Positions 35,702 to 45,713 of a DNA stretch of 64,000 bases are shown piece by piece. This DNA comes from Rhizobiales bacterium Ga0077525 (lineage in GTDB: Bacteria; Pseudomonadota; Alphaproteobacteria; Rhizobiales; Xanthobacteraceae): NCBI GenBank assembly GCA_001464835.1, contig LNDS01000036.1, forward strand, positions 62,001-126,000. Direction: 5' to 3'. The first letter of the stretch is position 1. Every line of letters starts with the position of its first letter. The notes beneath the pieces are model-generated. The model was not told the DNA's origin. It did no database searches and saw nothing but the letters and a program-made list of their open reading frames with translations. The translations under genes were made by a program, and so were the position numbers.

Positions 35702-36319
35702 CTACCTCTGGATCGGCGGCTGCACCGGCGCCGGCGCCGGGCGGGCGGCTGCTGGCCGCGCTGCGGCAGGCTTGGCGGCCGGCTTGGCCGCCGTTCTCGG
35801 CCGCGGCCTTTTCACGCCCTCGGCCGGGCAGCGGACATAGACCATGCTGCCGTAGCGGCCATGCACTTCCGGATCCACGAAGCGCAGGATCAGGAGGCGG
35901 CCGTCGAACTGCACAACCTCGCGGTCCAGCGCGCCGCCCGGCGGATCTTCGGCCGGGCCAATGAAGTCCTTACCGCCGACCGCGCCCTTGACGCGCAATT
36001 CGGTCGGCGTCGGCTGGTCGGCCAGATGCATCATGACGCCGCCGGTCGGCCCCATGGTGATGACGTAAGGCTGGCGGCACTGGTTGACCGCGGCGGCTTC
36101 GGTGCGCGGCCGGTCCTCGTCCTTGTGATAGGCGGCGAGGCCGTAGCTGCCGACCAGGTTCTGTGGCGGGAATGACGGCGGTAACGGCTGCGCCACCGGC
36201 GGGGGCGGCGGCGGCTCGGGCGACTGATTGGTGGAGGCACAGCCGGCAAGGCCAAAACCGAGCCCGAGGACGGCCAAAACCGTGAATGTCGGCAGTTTAG
36301 GACGTTGGCGGCGGATCAT
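35702..36319 (-). CDS. Hypothetical lipoprotein
   Basis: 205 residues. The signal sequence ends in a lipobox (GFGLAGCAS) and is followed by a polyproline stretch (SPEPPPPPPVAQPLPP). The folded part (about 60-160: LVGSYGLAAYHKDEDR, VITMGPTGGVMMHLAD, VQFDGRLLILRFVDPEV, GSMVYVRC) looks beta-rich with two cysteines. The tail is an alanine/proline/lysine-rich low-complexity region. The ATG at MIRRQRP is preferred because it places the signal peptide correctly. Function unknown; probably anchored in the outer membrane. Confidence 0.8.
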   Translation of the reverse strand: MIRRQRPKLPTFTVLAVLGLGFGLAGCASTNQSPEPPPPPPVAQPLPPSFPPQNLVGSYGLAAYHKDEDRPRTEAAAVNQCRQPYVITMGPTGGVMMHLADQPTPTELRVKGAVGGKDFIGPAEDPPGGALDREVVQFDGRLLILRFVDPEVHGRYGSMVYVRCPAEGVKRPRPRTAAKPAAKPAAARPAAARPAPAPVQPPIQR

Positions 36320-36449
36320 TCGGGCTCCTCGGAGACGTAACATTGAATTTTATTGGCGGGTCAAGCAAGCGCCTCCGCGAGGCTCTCCTGACCGGGCTTT
36401 ACGCCATCATTACGGCCAGTCCGGCCTGGCACGAACCGGTCCGGCCAAC

Positions 36450-36478
36450 TTGACACCTAACTGTTAAGGCAATATCTC
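36450..36478 (+). promoter_or_regulatory. Sigma-70-type promoter of groESL
   Basis: TTGACA at 36450-36455, a 17-base spacer, and TATCTC at 36473-36478. Transcription would start near 36485, placing the CIRCE operator at the very start of the mRNA, as expected for HrcA control. Confidence 0.7.
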
Positions 36479-36490
36479 CCCCATCGATAA

Positions 36491-36517
36491 TTAGCACTCT
36501 CTATTAAAGAGTGCTAA
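36491..36517. promoter_or_regulatory. CIRCE operator (HrcA site) of groESL
   Basis: Perfect inverted repeat TTAGCACTC - nine bases (tctattaaa) - GAGTGCTAA, the classic CIRCE element. HrcA repressor bound here blocks groESL transcription until heat stress inactivates it. It lies 71 bases before the groES start codon. Confidence 0.97.
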
Positions 36518-36587
36518 TAGACTGCACCTACGACACATTCCGTCACATCGTCTGCGATATCAGCGTTTCAAAAAGCCGAGGAAGCCC

Positions 36588-36884
36588 ATGGCCAAGACCA
36601 AGTTCCGCCCCCTGCACGACCGCGTCGTCGTCCGCCGCATCAACGCCCAAGAGAAGACCAAGGGCGGCATCATTATTCCGGACACCGCCCAGGAAAAGCC
36701 GTCCGAAGGCGAAGTGATCGCCGTCGGCCCCGGTGGCCGCGACGAGAACGGCAAGCTGACCCCCATGGATATTAAGTCCGGCGACCGCGTTTTGTTCGGC
36801 AAATGGTCGGGCACCGAGGTCAAGCTCGACGGCGAGGACCTTCTGATCATGAAAGAGTCCGACATCATGGGCGTGATCGCCTAA
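36588..36884 (+). CDS. groES: Co-chaperonin GroES
   Basis: 98 residues. A seven-subunit lid for Gro[13 protein letters not shown] at the N-terminus, the mobile loop [20 protein letters not shown] and [29 protein letters not shown] are all typical. Preceded by gaggaagccc, and by a sigma-70 promoter with a CIRCE operator. groEL follows after an unusually long 142-base gap that contains a palindromic repeat. Confidence 0.99.
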   Translation: MAKTKFRPLHDRVVVRRINAQEKTKGGIIIPDTAQEKPSEGEVIAVGPGGRDENGKLTPMDIKSGDRVLFGKWSGTEVKLDGEDLLIMKESDIMGVIA

Positions 36885-36892
36885 CGCGCTAG

Positions 36893-38676
<1,784 letters not shown>

Positions 38677-38701
38677 GCCCTTCCCTCTCGAACACGAAAC
38701 G

Positions 38702-38727
38702 AAAGGCCGCCGAAAGGCGGCCTTTTT
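38702..38727 (+). terminator. Intrinsic terminator of groESL
   Basis: A 10-bp stem aaaggccgcc / ggcggccttt around a gaaa tetraloop, running directly into ttttt; 26 bases after the groEL stop codon. Confidence 0.93.
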
Positions 38728-38752
38728 GCTTTCAGTTAGGTTCTCGAGAATA

Positions 38753-39184
38753 TCAATGGCTCGACGCACGAAACCGCATCGGCGCAGGGCCCAGAAGTTC
38801 GATGCCGTCGCCACGCTTGCGCCATTCGGTCACTTGCGTCAGGGCCTCGAGCGTTTGCATGTCGGCCTGGACGCGGTCTTCGCTGCACTGGCCCGTGCTC
38901 ATGTATTGCGGCAACGCCTCGGACAGCGGCGCGATCTCTATCCTGATGGCAGTGTCGGACACCTGCACGCGCGCCTTCGCGGTGCGGCACCATAGCTCGA
39001 TGGTCGTGATCCCGTTTTCCACAACGGTCAAGAACGGCACGCGCTTGAGCGGGCGCATCGGCGCGACATCGAGCAGCAGCACGCGGTCATAAGGAAACTC
39101 GTCGGCGGCGCGGGTCGAGGCTGGACCGCCCAGGACAGTCGCCGCGATCATCAACACAGAGAAGGCGATCGCACGACGATTCAT
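38753..39184 (-). CDS. Small secreted hypothetical protein
   Basis: 143 residues from MNRRAIAFSV. Signal peptide (AFSVLMIAATVLGG, cleavage near TRA). The mature part is beta-rich with two cysteines likely to form a disulfide (IELWCRTAKARV and STGQCSEDRV) and ends MQTLEALTQVTEWRKRGDGIELLG. The last 40 residues faintly resemble the end of META/HslJ-type domains, but I do not call a family. Convergent with groEL. Confidence 0.78.
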   Translation of the reverse strand: MNRRAIAFSVLMIAATVLGGPASTRAADEFPYDRVLLLDVAPMRPLKRVPFLTVVENGITTIELWCRTAKARVQVSDTAIRIEIAPLSEALPQYMSTGQCSEDRVQADMQTLEALTQVTEWRKRGDGIELLGPAPMRFRASSH

Positions 39185-39295
39185 GAAGCTCTCCAGACGG
39201 GCGGCCACGGCAGCAAGCCCCTGAATTGCCGTCTCAAAGCGCCAACGTCAAGGCGGTGAGACAAATTCCCACAGGCGGGACGATATGGCCAAAAT

Positions 39296-40768
39296 CTATT
39301 CGGCAGCCTGCACGACAACAGGTTTTTCCAACAAATGAACAATGGAATTTGCGTAATAATTCAGCAGCGGCAATTCACCCGACTTGACGCGGTAGAGGCC
39401 GTCCACTTCCTCGACCAGATGGCGCAACCGCAACATGCGCAAGCCCACTTCGATGGCATAGTCCTGATCGCCGCGCGGAATATGTACATGACTCCCTGAG
39501 GCGGCGAGCCGCTGCGCCACCGTCAATACGCGGGCCTTGAGTTCCAGAAGCGACAAAGGCGCGCCGGCATCGCGCAGCACCGTCGCCACCAGCGCCACCG
39601 GCAGCACCGGGACAACGGCGCCGACTTTGCCCATCAAAACATCGGCGAGCCGCTCGACCTCGGCAAAACGCGCCGGCTGATCCAGTGTGCGGAAATCGAT
39701 GCCGCGTTCGGTGACATACTGGCGCAGCGACAACGGCGCGCCGAAGCTGACGCAGGCATAGCCGAAGCGGTACCAACGGCCGCGAATGGCGAGGGCGATG
39801 TGGCGGACAAAGGCGGTCAGCAAAACCAGCGCGTTGAAACGATGCTGCGCCTTGCCGCGCGATTTTCCTTCCGCCTTGCCCTCTGTCTTGCCTTCCGTCT
39901 TGGCCGCCAGAACGCCGAGTTGCAGCCTGTCCTCCAGCACGCGGTCGTAATTGATGCCAACCGGCACGAACACCGCGTCGCGCGACGCTTTCGCATCGAA
40001 GCCTGCCACCATATAACCGATGAGACCGAGCTTGGCCTTCTGCAAATTGCCGTCGCGCGTCAGGCCACCTTCGGGAAACACCGCTTGCGTCAGGCCCCCG
40101 GCGACCGCCATGTGCACATAACGCGCCAGCACCTTGCGATAGAGCGGATCGCGTGAATCGCGGCGCACGAAGTACGCGCCCATCGAGCGGATCAGGCTTT
40201 GCAGCAGCCAGACCCGCGCCCACTCGCCGACCGCGTAGCTCAAGGCCGAACTGGACGAAGCCATATAGGTGACCAGCACGTAGTCCATGTTGGAGCGATG
40301 ATTGATGACGAAGATCACCGAAGAATCCGGGTCCACCGTCTTGAGCGCGTCCTCGTCCATATAGCCGAGCCGTACCCGGTACAGCAGCGTACAGATGAAG
40401 CGCGCCAGCCGCGCGCCGATGCCAAAGTAAGCATAGGCCGAAAACGACGGCACGATCTCGCGCGCATAGCTGCGCGCAAGGTCCTGAGCGACGGTGCGCG
40501 TGATGTTGTGGTTTTTGGCATAGACTTCGATCTCGTCGATCACTTCAGGATCGAACACCAACTGGTCGATCAGCGATTGCCGCTTGGCCAGCTTGAACGG
40601 CTGGATGCGCAGCTTCAGCCGGGTGTTGAGTTCCTCGATGGCGCGGTTGAGCCGGCGGCGCATCACCCAGCGCGCGCTCGGCAGCAGCAGATGATCGAGC
40701 GCGGCGAGGATCGACAGCACGCCGACAATCACGACCAGCCACAGCGGCAGTTCCACGGTTGTCGTCAA
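39296..40768 (-). CDS. PlsB-type glycerol-3-phosphate acyltransferase family protein
   Basis: 490 residues from a TTG chosen because it follows a G-rich ribosome site and begins a hydrophobic anchor (ELPLWLVVIVGVLSILAAL); the frame upstream is not protein-like. The acyltransferase motifs are in order: NHRSNMDYVLV (HX4D), GAYFVRRDSRDPLYRKVL, FPEGGLTRDG and VFVPVGINYDRVLED. These match the PlsB/DHAPAT family that acylates glycerol-3-phosphate, the first step of phospholipid synthesis. It is shorter than E. coli PlsB (about 800). A short KTEGKTEGKAEGK insert (residues about 290-305) is low-complexity. Confidence 0.85.
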   Translation of the reverse strand: MTTTVELPLWLVVIVGVLSILAALDHLLLPSARWVMRRRLNRAIEELNTRLKLRIQPFKLAKRQSLIDQLVFDPEVIDEIEVYAKNHNITRTVAQDLARSYAREIVPSFSAYAYFGIGARLARFICTLLYRVRLGYMDEDALKTVDPDSSVIFVINHRSNMDYVLVTYMASSSSALSYAVGEWARVWLLQSLIRSMGAYFVRRDSRDPLYRKVLARYVHMAVAGGLTQAVFPEGGLTRDGNLQKAKLGLIGYMVAGFDAKASRDAVFVPVGINYDRVLEDRLQLGVLAAKTEGKTEGKAEGKSRGKAQHRFNALVLLTAFVRHIALAIRGRWYRFGYACVSFGAPLSLRQYVTERGIDFRTLDQPARFAEVERLADVLMGKVGAVVPVLPVALVATVLRDAGAPLSLLELKARVLTVAQRLAASGSHVHIPRGDQDYAIEVGLRMLRLRHLVEEVDGLYRVKSGELPLLNYYANSIVHLLEKPVVVQAAE

Positions 40769-40932
40769 AGCGCCCCCCCGGCCGCCCCCGTCGCCCACTC
40801 CCCTGAGGCAGACTAGCAACCGCCGGATAACTTGTCGTGGCGCTTGCGACCGATTGCTGCACCTCAACGCTTGAGGAATATCGAGCCCGGCAGTGTGTTA
40901 TCCATAGGCGTCACACGTGCCGGGAGCAGACC

Positions 40933-41802
40933 ATGGATCAGCGCATCATCGACCTCTACGACGCCTTCACCCATAGCTTGATCGACCGGCGCAGCTTCAT
41001 GGACCGGCTCGCCGCGATGGCAGGATCGACCGCGGCCGCCGTCGCATTGCTGCCGATGTTGAAAAACGATTATGCGCGCGCGGCCATCGTCCCGGCCGAC
41101 GACGCGCGGCTGGCGATCGACACCGTGTCGTACGATGCCGGCGGCACGAAAATCAGCGGCACTCTGGCGCGGCCGGCATCGAAGGGCAAGCGCCCGGCGA
41201 TCATCGTCATTCACGAAAACCGCGGCCTCAATCCGCATATCAAGGACATCACGAGGCGCGTAGCGCTCGAAGGCTTTCTTGCTTTCGGCGTCGATATATT
41301 GTCGCCGCTCGGCGGCACGCCCGGCGACGAGGACAAAGGCCGCGAGATGATCGGTGCGCTTAAAGCCGACGAAGCCGCGCAGCAGATCGCCGCCGCGGTG
41401 CCGTTCCTCGCCAGCCATGCCGAGTCGACCGGCAATGTCGGCGCCGTCGGCTTCTGCTGGGGCGGCGGCATGGTCAACCGCATCGCCGCGCTGTCACCCG
41501 ATCTGAAAGCCGGAGTCGCCTATTACGGCGCGCAAGGCGCGGCGTCACAGGTGCCGAACATTCAGGCGGCGCTGCTGTTGCATTATGCCGGGCTCGATCA
41601 ACGCATCCATGCCGGGATTGAGGCTTATGAAGCGGCGCTGAAGGCGGCCAACAAGCGCTATACTATCTATCTCTATCCCGACGCCAATCACTCGTTCAAC
41701 AACGACACATCCAGCCGCTACGACAAGGCGGCCGCCGATCTGGCCTGGAGCCGCACCATCGCCTTCTTCAAGGAACATGTCGGCGCGCCGCCAAGAGTCT
41801 AG
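40933..41802 (+). CDS. Dienelactone hydrolase family protein (YghX-like), probably exported
   Basis: 289 residues. Alpha/beta hydrolase. An N-terminal region with a twin-arginine-like segment (DRRSFMDRLAAMAGSTAAAVALL) suggests Tat export. The core has VIHENRGLNPHIKDI, the nucleophile Cys in VGFCWGGGMV, the Asp in HYAGLDQRIHAG and the His in PDANHSFNND, which is the Cys-His-Asp triad of dienelactone hydrolases. ATG after cgggag. It may hydrolyse cyclic esters or lactones; the true substrate is unknown. Convergent with the amidase gene. Confidence 0.87.
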   Translation: MDQRIIDLYDAFTHSLIDRRSFMDRLAAMAGSTAAAVALLPMLKNDYARAAIVPADDARLAIDTVSYDAGGTKISGTLARPASKGKRPAIIVIHENRGLNPHIKDITRRVALEGFLAFGVDILSPLGGTPGDEDKGREMIGALKADEAAQQIAAAVPFLASHAESTGNVGAVGFCWGGGMVNRIAALSPDLKAGVAYYGAQGAASQVPNIQAALLLHYAGLDQRIHAGIEAYEAALKAANKRYTIYLYPDANHSFNNDTSSRYDKAAADLAWSRTIAFFKEHVGAPPRV

Positions 41803-41816
41803 TTATTGGCAAACGT

Positions 41817-43145
41817 CTAATTGCTGGAAAGGCCATCGAGCAGTGCGCGCGCTGTGCGAAGCAGTTTTTCGTCGCGGCCATAGGCGCCGACCAGTTGCAC
41901 GCCGATCGGCAGGCCTTCATCATCGGCGAGGATGGGCAAATTGAGCGACGGCAGGCCAGTCAGCGTCCAGAACGAACAGAACACCGGGTCGCCGGTGGCC
42001 TCGATACCCAGAGGTGCAACACCGCGCGCCGACGGCGTGATGATGGCGTCGGCATACTGCTCGAAGATTTCCGTCATGCCATCGGCGTAGCGCCGCGCAT
42101 CGCGCATCGCCGCCAGATAGTCGGTGGCCTTGACGGCGCGGCCTTCGGCGATCAGATCGGCAAATTGCTTGCTCGATTGTCCGCTGTCGGCATATTGGCC
42201 GAGATTGTGCGCCATGTCGGCGGCCATGATCGCGCGCAAGGCGCCCCACGCGGCCTCGAAACCGGCGGGCATGTCCATTTCGCGGGCGCCCAACTCCTTG
42301 GCGAGTTCCTCCAGCCCGTCGCGCGCCTCGGCGTCGGCCTTGTCCCACATCGGCGTTCGGATGAAAGCAAAGCTCGGCGGCATCGGCGATTCCGCCACGG
42401 CCGCGGCGCCAAAGCTAGGTGCGGCGTAAGGCCGGCTGTCCGGATCGGCCGGGTCCTGGCCGACGATGACATCAAGCACCAACGCAATGTCTTCGATGCT
42501 GCGCGCATAGGCGCCGATATGGTCGAGCTTGGCCGACAGCGGCAGCGCACCGGCGCGCGACACCAGCCCGTGGCTGGGCTTGATGCCGAACACGCCACAG
42601 AACGCGGCGGGACGAATCATCGAGCCATTGGTCTGTGAGCCGATCGACAGCGGCACCATGCCGGCGGCGACGGCCGCGGCCGAGCCCGATGATGAGCCGC
42701 CCGGCGTGCGCGAAAGATCGCGCGGATTGCGCGTCGGGCCGGGGTGAAAATAGGCGAACTCGGTCGATACCGTCTTGCCGATGATGACGGCGCCGGCCTC
42801 CCGCAACTTGCGCACCACCGCGGCATCGTGTTTCGGCCGGCGGCCGGCCAGTTGCGGCGAGCCGCATTCGGTCGGGTAATCCGCGGTATCGAAAATGTCC
42901 TTGATGCCGACCGGCACGCCATGCAGCGGACCGAGGCGGCCGCCTTCCGCCTTGTGGCGGTCGAGCGCGCGCGCCTGGGCCAGCGCGTGGTCCGGATCGA
43001 GATGAGCGAAGGCGCGCACTTCGCCATCGACCGCCGCGATGCGCTCGAGGCAGGCGGTGGTGTAATCCTCGGCCTTCGCCAGGCCGCGGGCGATGGCATC
43101 GGCGGCTTCCACCGCCGTGAGTTCGGTCATCTCGATCTGGGGCAC
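41817..43145 (-). CDS. Amidase-signature family enzyme
   Basis: 442 residues from a GTG eight bases after gaggat; an ATG five codons later is possible. Amidase signature with catalytic Lys in VGIKDIFDTADY, the Ser cluster in RTPGGSSSGSAAAVAAG and the nucleophile Ser in QTNGSMIRPAAFCGVFGIKPS. N replaces the usual first G of the GGS motif. The C-terminal FWTLTGLPSLNLPI...GVQLVG is typical. It hydrolyses a carboxamide; the physiological substrate is not evident. A terminator separates it from the TRAP operon upstream. Confidence 0.9.
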   Translation of the reverse strand: MPQIEMTELTAVEAADAIARGLAKAEDYTTACLERIAAVDGEVRAFAHLDPDHALAQARALDRHKAEGGRLGPLHGVPVGIKDIFDTADYPTECGSPQLAGRRPKHDAAVVRKLREAGAVIIGKTVSTEFAYFHPGPTRNPRDLSRTPGGSSSGSAAAVAAGMVPLSIGSQTNGSMIRPAAFCGVFGIKPSHGLVSRAGALPLSAKLDHIGAYARSIEDIALVLDVIVGQDPADPDSRPYAAPSFGAAAVAESPMPPSFAFIRTPMWDKADAEARDGLEELAKELGAREMDMPAGFEAAWGALRAIMAADMAHNLGQYADSGQSSKQFADLIAEGRAVKATDYLAAMRDARRYADGMTEIFEQYADAIITPSARGVAPLGIEATGDPVFCSFWTLTGLPSLNLPILADDEGLPIGVQLVGAYGRDEKLLRTARALLDGLSSN

Positions 43146-43163
43146 AGCGCTATCCTCAATGAA

Positions 43164-43200
43164 AAAGGCGCGCCGATCGAACCACGACCGGCGCGCCAAA
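43164..43200 (-). terminator. Intrinsic terminator after dctM
   Basis: Read on the minus strand: stem ggcgcgccg / cggcgcgcc (43167-43175, 43189-43197) with a 13-base loop and a downstream T5 (43162-43166 on the plus strand as aaaaa). It ends the dctPQM transcript before the amidase gene. Confidence 0.88.
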
Positions 43201-43218
43201 TACAAGTCTCTCCGGCGA

Positions 43219-44964
43219 TCAACCGCCGCCGTACAGGTAGTTCGGCAGCCACAGCGCCATACCGGGCCAGATATACATGACCACCATGCAGAGGATGACG
43301 ATCATCATATAGGGCATCATGCCGGCGAAGATCTGGTTGATCGTGACATGCTTGGGCGCGACGCCCTTGAGATAGAAGGCCGACATCGCCACCGGCGGCG
43401 ACAGGAACGCGGCCTGCAGGTTCACGAACACCAGGACGCCCCACAGTACGGGATCGATACTGAAGTGCTTGAGCAGCGGCAGGAAGATCGGCACGAAAAT
43501 GATGATGATCTCGGTCCATTCCAGCGGCCAGCCGAGCAGGAAGATGATGGCCTGCGACAGCAGCATGAACTGGATCGGCGACATATCCAGCGCCAACACC
43601 CACCGCTCGATCAGCGCCTGACCGCCGAGAAGGGCGAACACCGCCGAGAACAGCGCCGAGCCGACGAACAGCCAGCACACCATCGCCGTGGTCTTGGCCG
43701 TGAGGAATACGGCCTCCTTGGTCTTGCGCCAGGTCAGCGTTCGCGCCTGCAACGCCAGAAGGAATGCGCCGGCGGCGCCGACCGCGGCGGATTCCGTCGC
43801 GGTCGTGAAGCCGAACAGGATGGCGCCCAGCACCAGCACGATCAGCAGCGCCATGGGCACGACCGACGTGGTCAACAGCTTTACCAGAACCAGACGGTCG
43901 GCCGTCATTTTGCTGTAGGTGCGCGCCAGCATCACGAGGGCAAGCGCGACCAGGATGGCGAAGGTGATGTAGAAGCTGGTCGCCGGCCCGGTATCGACGA
44001 CGGCGGCGGCCTCCACCGGCGCCGAACCGAGGCGCTCAAGCCCTTCGACTTCGACCGCCGCGCCGCGTTGCGAGTGGATGACGACGTACCACCACAGGAC
44101 ACCGAGTATTCCCGAGGTGAGCAGGAACGGCACCAGCGCGAAGAGGAAATTCTTGACCACCTGAACGTAGGTGAGTTTGCCCTCTTCCGCATCGATCGCG
44201 GCAGCCCGCGAAGGCGAGAACAGCGCCTTGACCAGGCCTGCGAACATGTTGCTCGAATAGGCAGAACCGAAATTCCGCATCCATTCCGGAATGGGAATCC
44301 GGGTCATCTCCGCCGGCAGGCTCGGCGCGACCTTCGGATTGATCATCGCACGGCTGATGACATAGACGATATATAGAAAGGCCAGGAACAGGCCCGGGAA
44401 CATCGCCGCGGCGTATAGCTTCACCACCGACTGGCCGGCGACCGCCGCGTAGACGATGATCATGATCGACGGCGGAATGAGAATGCCCAGCGTACCGCCG
44501 GCGGTGATGACGCCGGCCGCGAGCTTCACGTCGTAGCCGGCGCGCAGCATCGGCTGGAACGCGACGACGCCCATCAGCACGACGACGGCGCCGACGAGCC
44601 CGGTCGCCATTCCCCAGAAGGCGCAGACGACGAGCGTGGCGACCGCAAGCGAGGCCGGCACGCGGCGAAATGCCAGTTGCACCGAGTAGAACATCTTGTC
44701 TACCAAGGCGCCGCGTTCCATCACGTAGCCCATCAGGACGAAGAGGGGGATCGCGATCAGCACCTCATTGGTCATCGCGCCGTAAGTGCGCTGGACCATG
44801 AGATCGAACACCCGGTTGTCGAACCAGTATTCGGCCGGGCTGTAGAAGGCATAGAACCCGAAAAACACGCCGAGACCCATCAGGGTAAAGGCGGTCGGGA
44901 AGCCCATCATGATGGTGATGACGATGAGACCCAGCATCACCAGGCCGAGCGCGGGATCGCTCAT
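43219..44964 (-). CDS. dctM: TRAP transporter large membrane subunit
   Basis: 581 residues, about 13-15 membrane segments. The conserved blocks are VGAVVVLMGVVAF, GGTLGILIPPSIMIIVYA, TATESAAVGAAGAFLLAL and FLLGWPLEWTEIIIIFVPIFLPLL. It is longer than the roughly 430 residues of DctM because of an insert (about 215-330) with a charged loop and an extra hydrophobic segment. Together with the small subunit it moves solute into the cell, driven by a Na+ or H+ gradient. The start overlaps the dctQ stop (ATGA). Confidence 0.95.
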   Translation of the reverse strand: MSDPALGLVMLGLIVITIMMGFPTAFTLMGLGVFFGFYAFYSPAEYWFDNRVFDLMVQRTYGAMTNEVLIAIPLFVLMGYVMERGALVDKMFYSVQLAFRRVPASLAVATLVVCAFWGMATGLVGAVVVLMGVVAFQPMLRAGYDVKLAAGVITAGGTLGILIPPSIMIIVYAAVAGQSVVKLYAAAMFPGLFLAFLYIVYVISRAMINPKVAPSLPAEMTRIPIPEWMRNFGSAYSSNMFAGLVKALFSPSRAAAIDAEEGKLTYVQVVKNFLFALVPFLLTSGILGVLWWYVVIHSQRGAAVEVEGLERLGSAPVEAAAVVDTGPATSFYITFAILVALALVMLARTYSKMTADRLVLVKLLTTSVVPMALLIVLVLGAILFGFTTATESAAVGAAGAFLLALQARTLTWRKTKEAVFLTAKTTAMVCWLFVGSALFSAVFALLGGQALIERWVLALDMSPIQFMLLSQAIIFLLGWPLEWTEIIIIFVPIFLPLLKHFSIDPVLWGVLVFVNLQAAFLSPPVAMSAFYLKGVAPKHVTINQIFAGMMPYMMIVILCMVVMYIWPGMALWLPNYLYGGG

Positions 44965-45629
44965 GTTTGCAGGTCTCCGCCCATGCCGCGCTGGCGCGCG
45001 GTTTCGTCTATCTTCTGTGCGCCTTCGATCGCCCGCTTGCGGGTTTCGTCGTCGACATATTCGCTATTCGCAAGTTGCTCTTCGAGAACATCCATTTCCG
45101 CCACGTCTTTCAGGCGGCTAGGCCAGGCGCCGGTGCGCAGGCAAATGACGCAGCGGGCGATCTCGGCAAATCCCTGGGTGATGATCAGCGCGCCGGCGAT
45201 CGGGATGATGGTCTTGAAAGGATAGATCGGCGGTCCCTCCGCCATGACGCTCGAATGCTCGCCGATGCGCCAGGACAGCGCCGCAAAGCGATAGCCGGCG
45301 TAGAGCAGCGCCGCGATGCCCGGCAGGAAAAAGACGATGTACAGCACGAGATCGAGCGCGGCCTGCGTCCTCGGCTTGAACGAACCATAGAGGAAGTCGC
45401 CACGCACATGGGCGTTCTGCGCCAGGCCATAGGCACCGGCAAGCATGAACAGCGTCCCGTAGAGCATGTTGTTGAAATCGAAAATCCAGGCGGTCGGCGC
45501 ATTCAGGACATAGCGCTTGAATACCTCGACGCAGACGGTCCCGGCCAGCAACAGCACGAGCCACGCCGCGGCCTTGCCGGCCCATGTGCTGATCGCATCG
45601 ATGGTGTGCAGGACACGTTGGGAGTTCAT
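44961..45629 (-). CDS. dctQ: TRAP transporter small membrane subunit
   Basis: 222 residues with four membrane helices, in the usual DctQ pattern (WAGKAAAWLVLLLAGTVCVEVFKRYVLNAPTAW in helix 1, LFMLAGAYGLAQNAHVRGDF in helix 2). The C-terminal cytoplasmic tail is longer than usual and charged (EEQLANSEYVDDETRKRA). It anchors the large subunit. Coupled to dctM by overlap and separated from dctP by 84 bases that contain a hairpin. Confidence 0.93.
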   Translation of the reverse strand: MNSQRVLHTIDAISTWAGKAAAWLVLLLAGTVCVEVFKRYVLNAPTAWIFDFNNMLYGTLFMLAGAYGLAQNAHVRGDFLYGSFKPRTQAALDLVLYIVFFLPGIAALLYAGYRFAALSWRIGEHSSVMAEGPPIYPFKTIIPIAGALIITQGFAEIARCVICLRTGAWPSRLKDVAEMDVLEEQLANSEYVDDETRKRAIEGAQKIDETARQRGMGGDLQT

Positions 45630-45661
45630 CGAAACCCGGGCGTTTTGGAGGGGCAGATAGA

Positions 45662-45698
45662 CAGAGCACCATCCGGGTTTGGCCCGAATGGTGCTCTG
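45662..45698 (-). promoter_or_regulatory. Intercistronic hairpin between dctP and dctQ
   Basis: An 11-bp perfect stem cagagcaccat / atggtgctctg, extended by an inner cggg/cccg pairing after one mismatch. No T-run follows, so it is more likely an mRNA-stabilising or processing hairpin than a full terminator. It would favour excess binding protein over membrane subunits. Confidence 0.6.
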
Positions 45699-45713
45699 CT
45701 GGCTAGGTGCCGA

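Noticed and set aside
38753..39184. META/HslJ-like assignment for the small secreted protein
   Set aside because: Only the last 40 residues faintly fit, so I left it as hypothetical.
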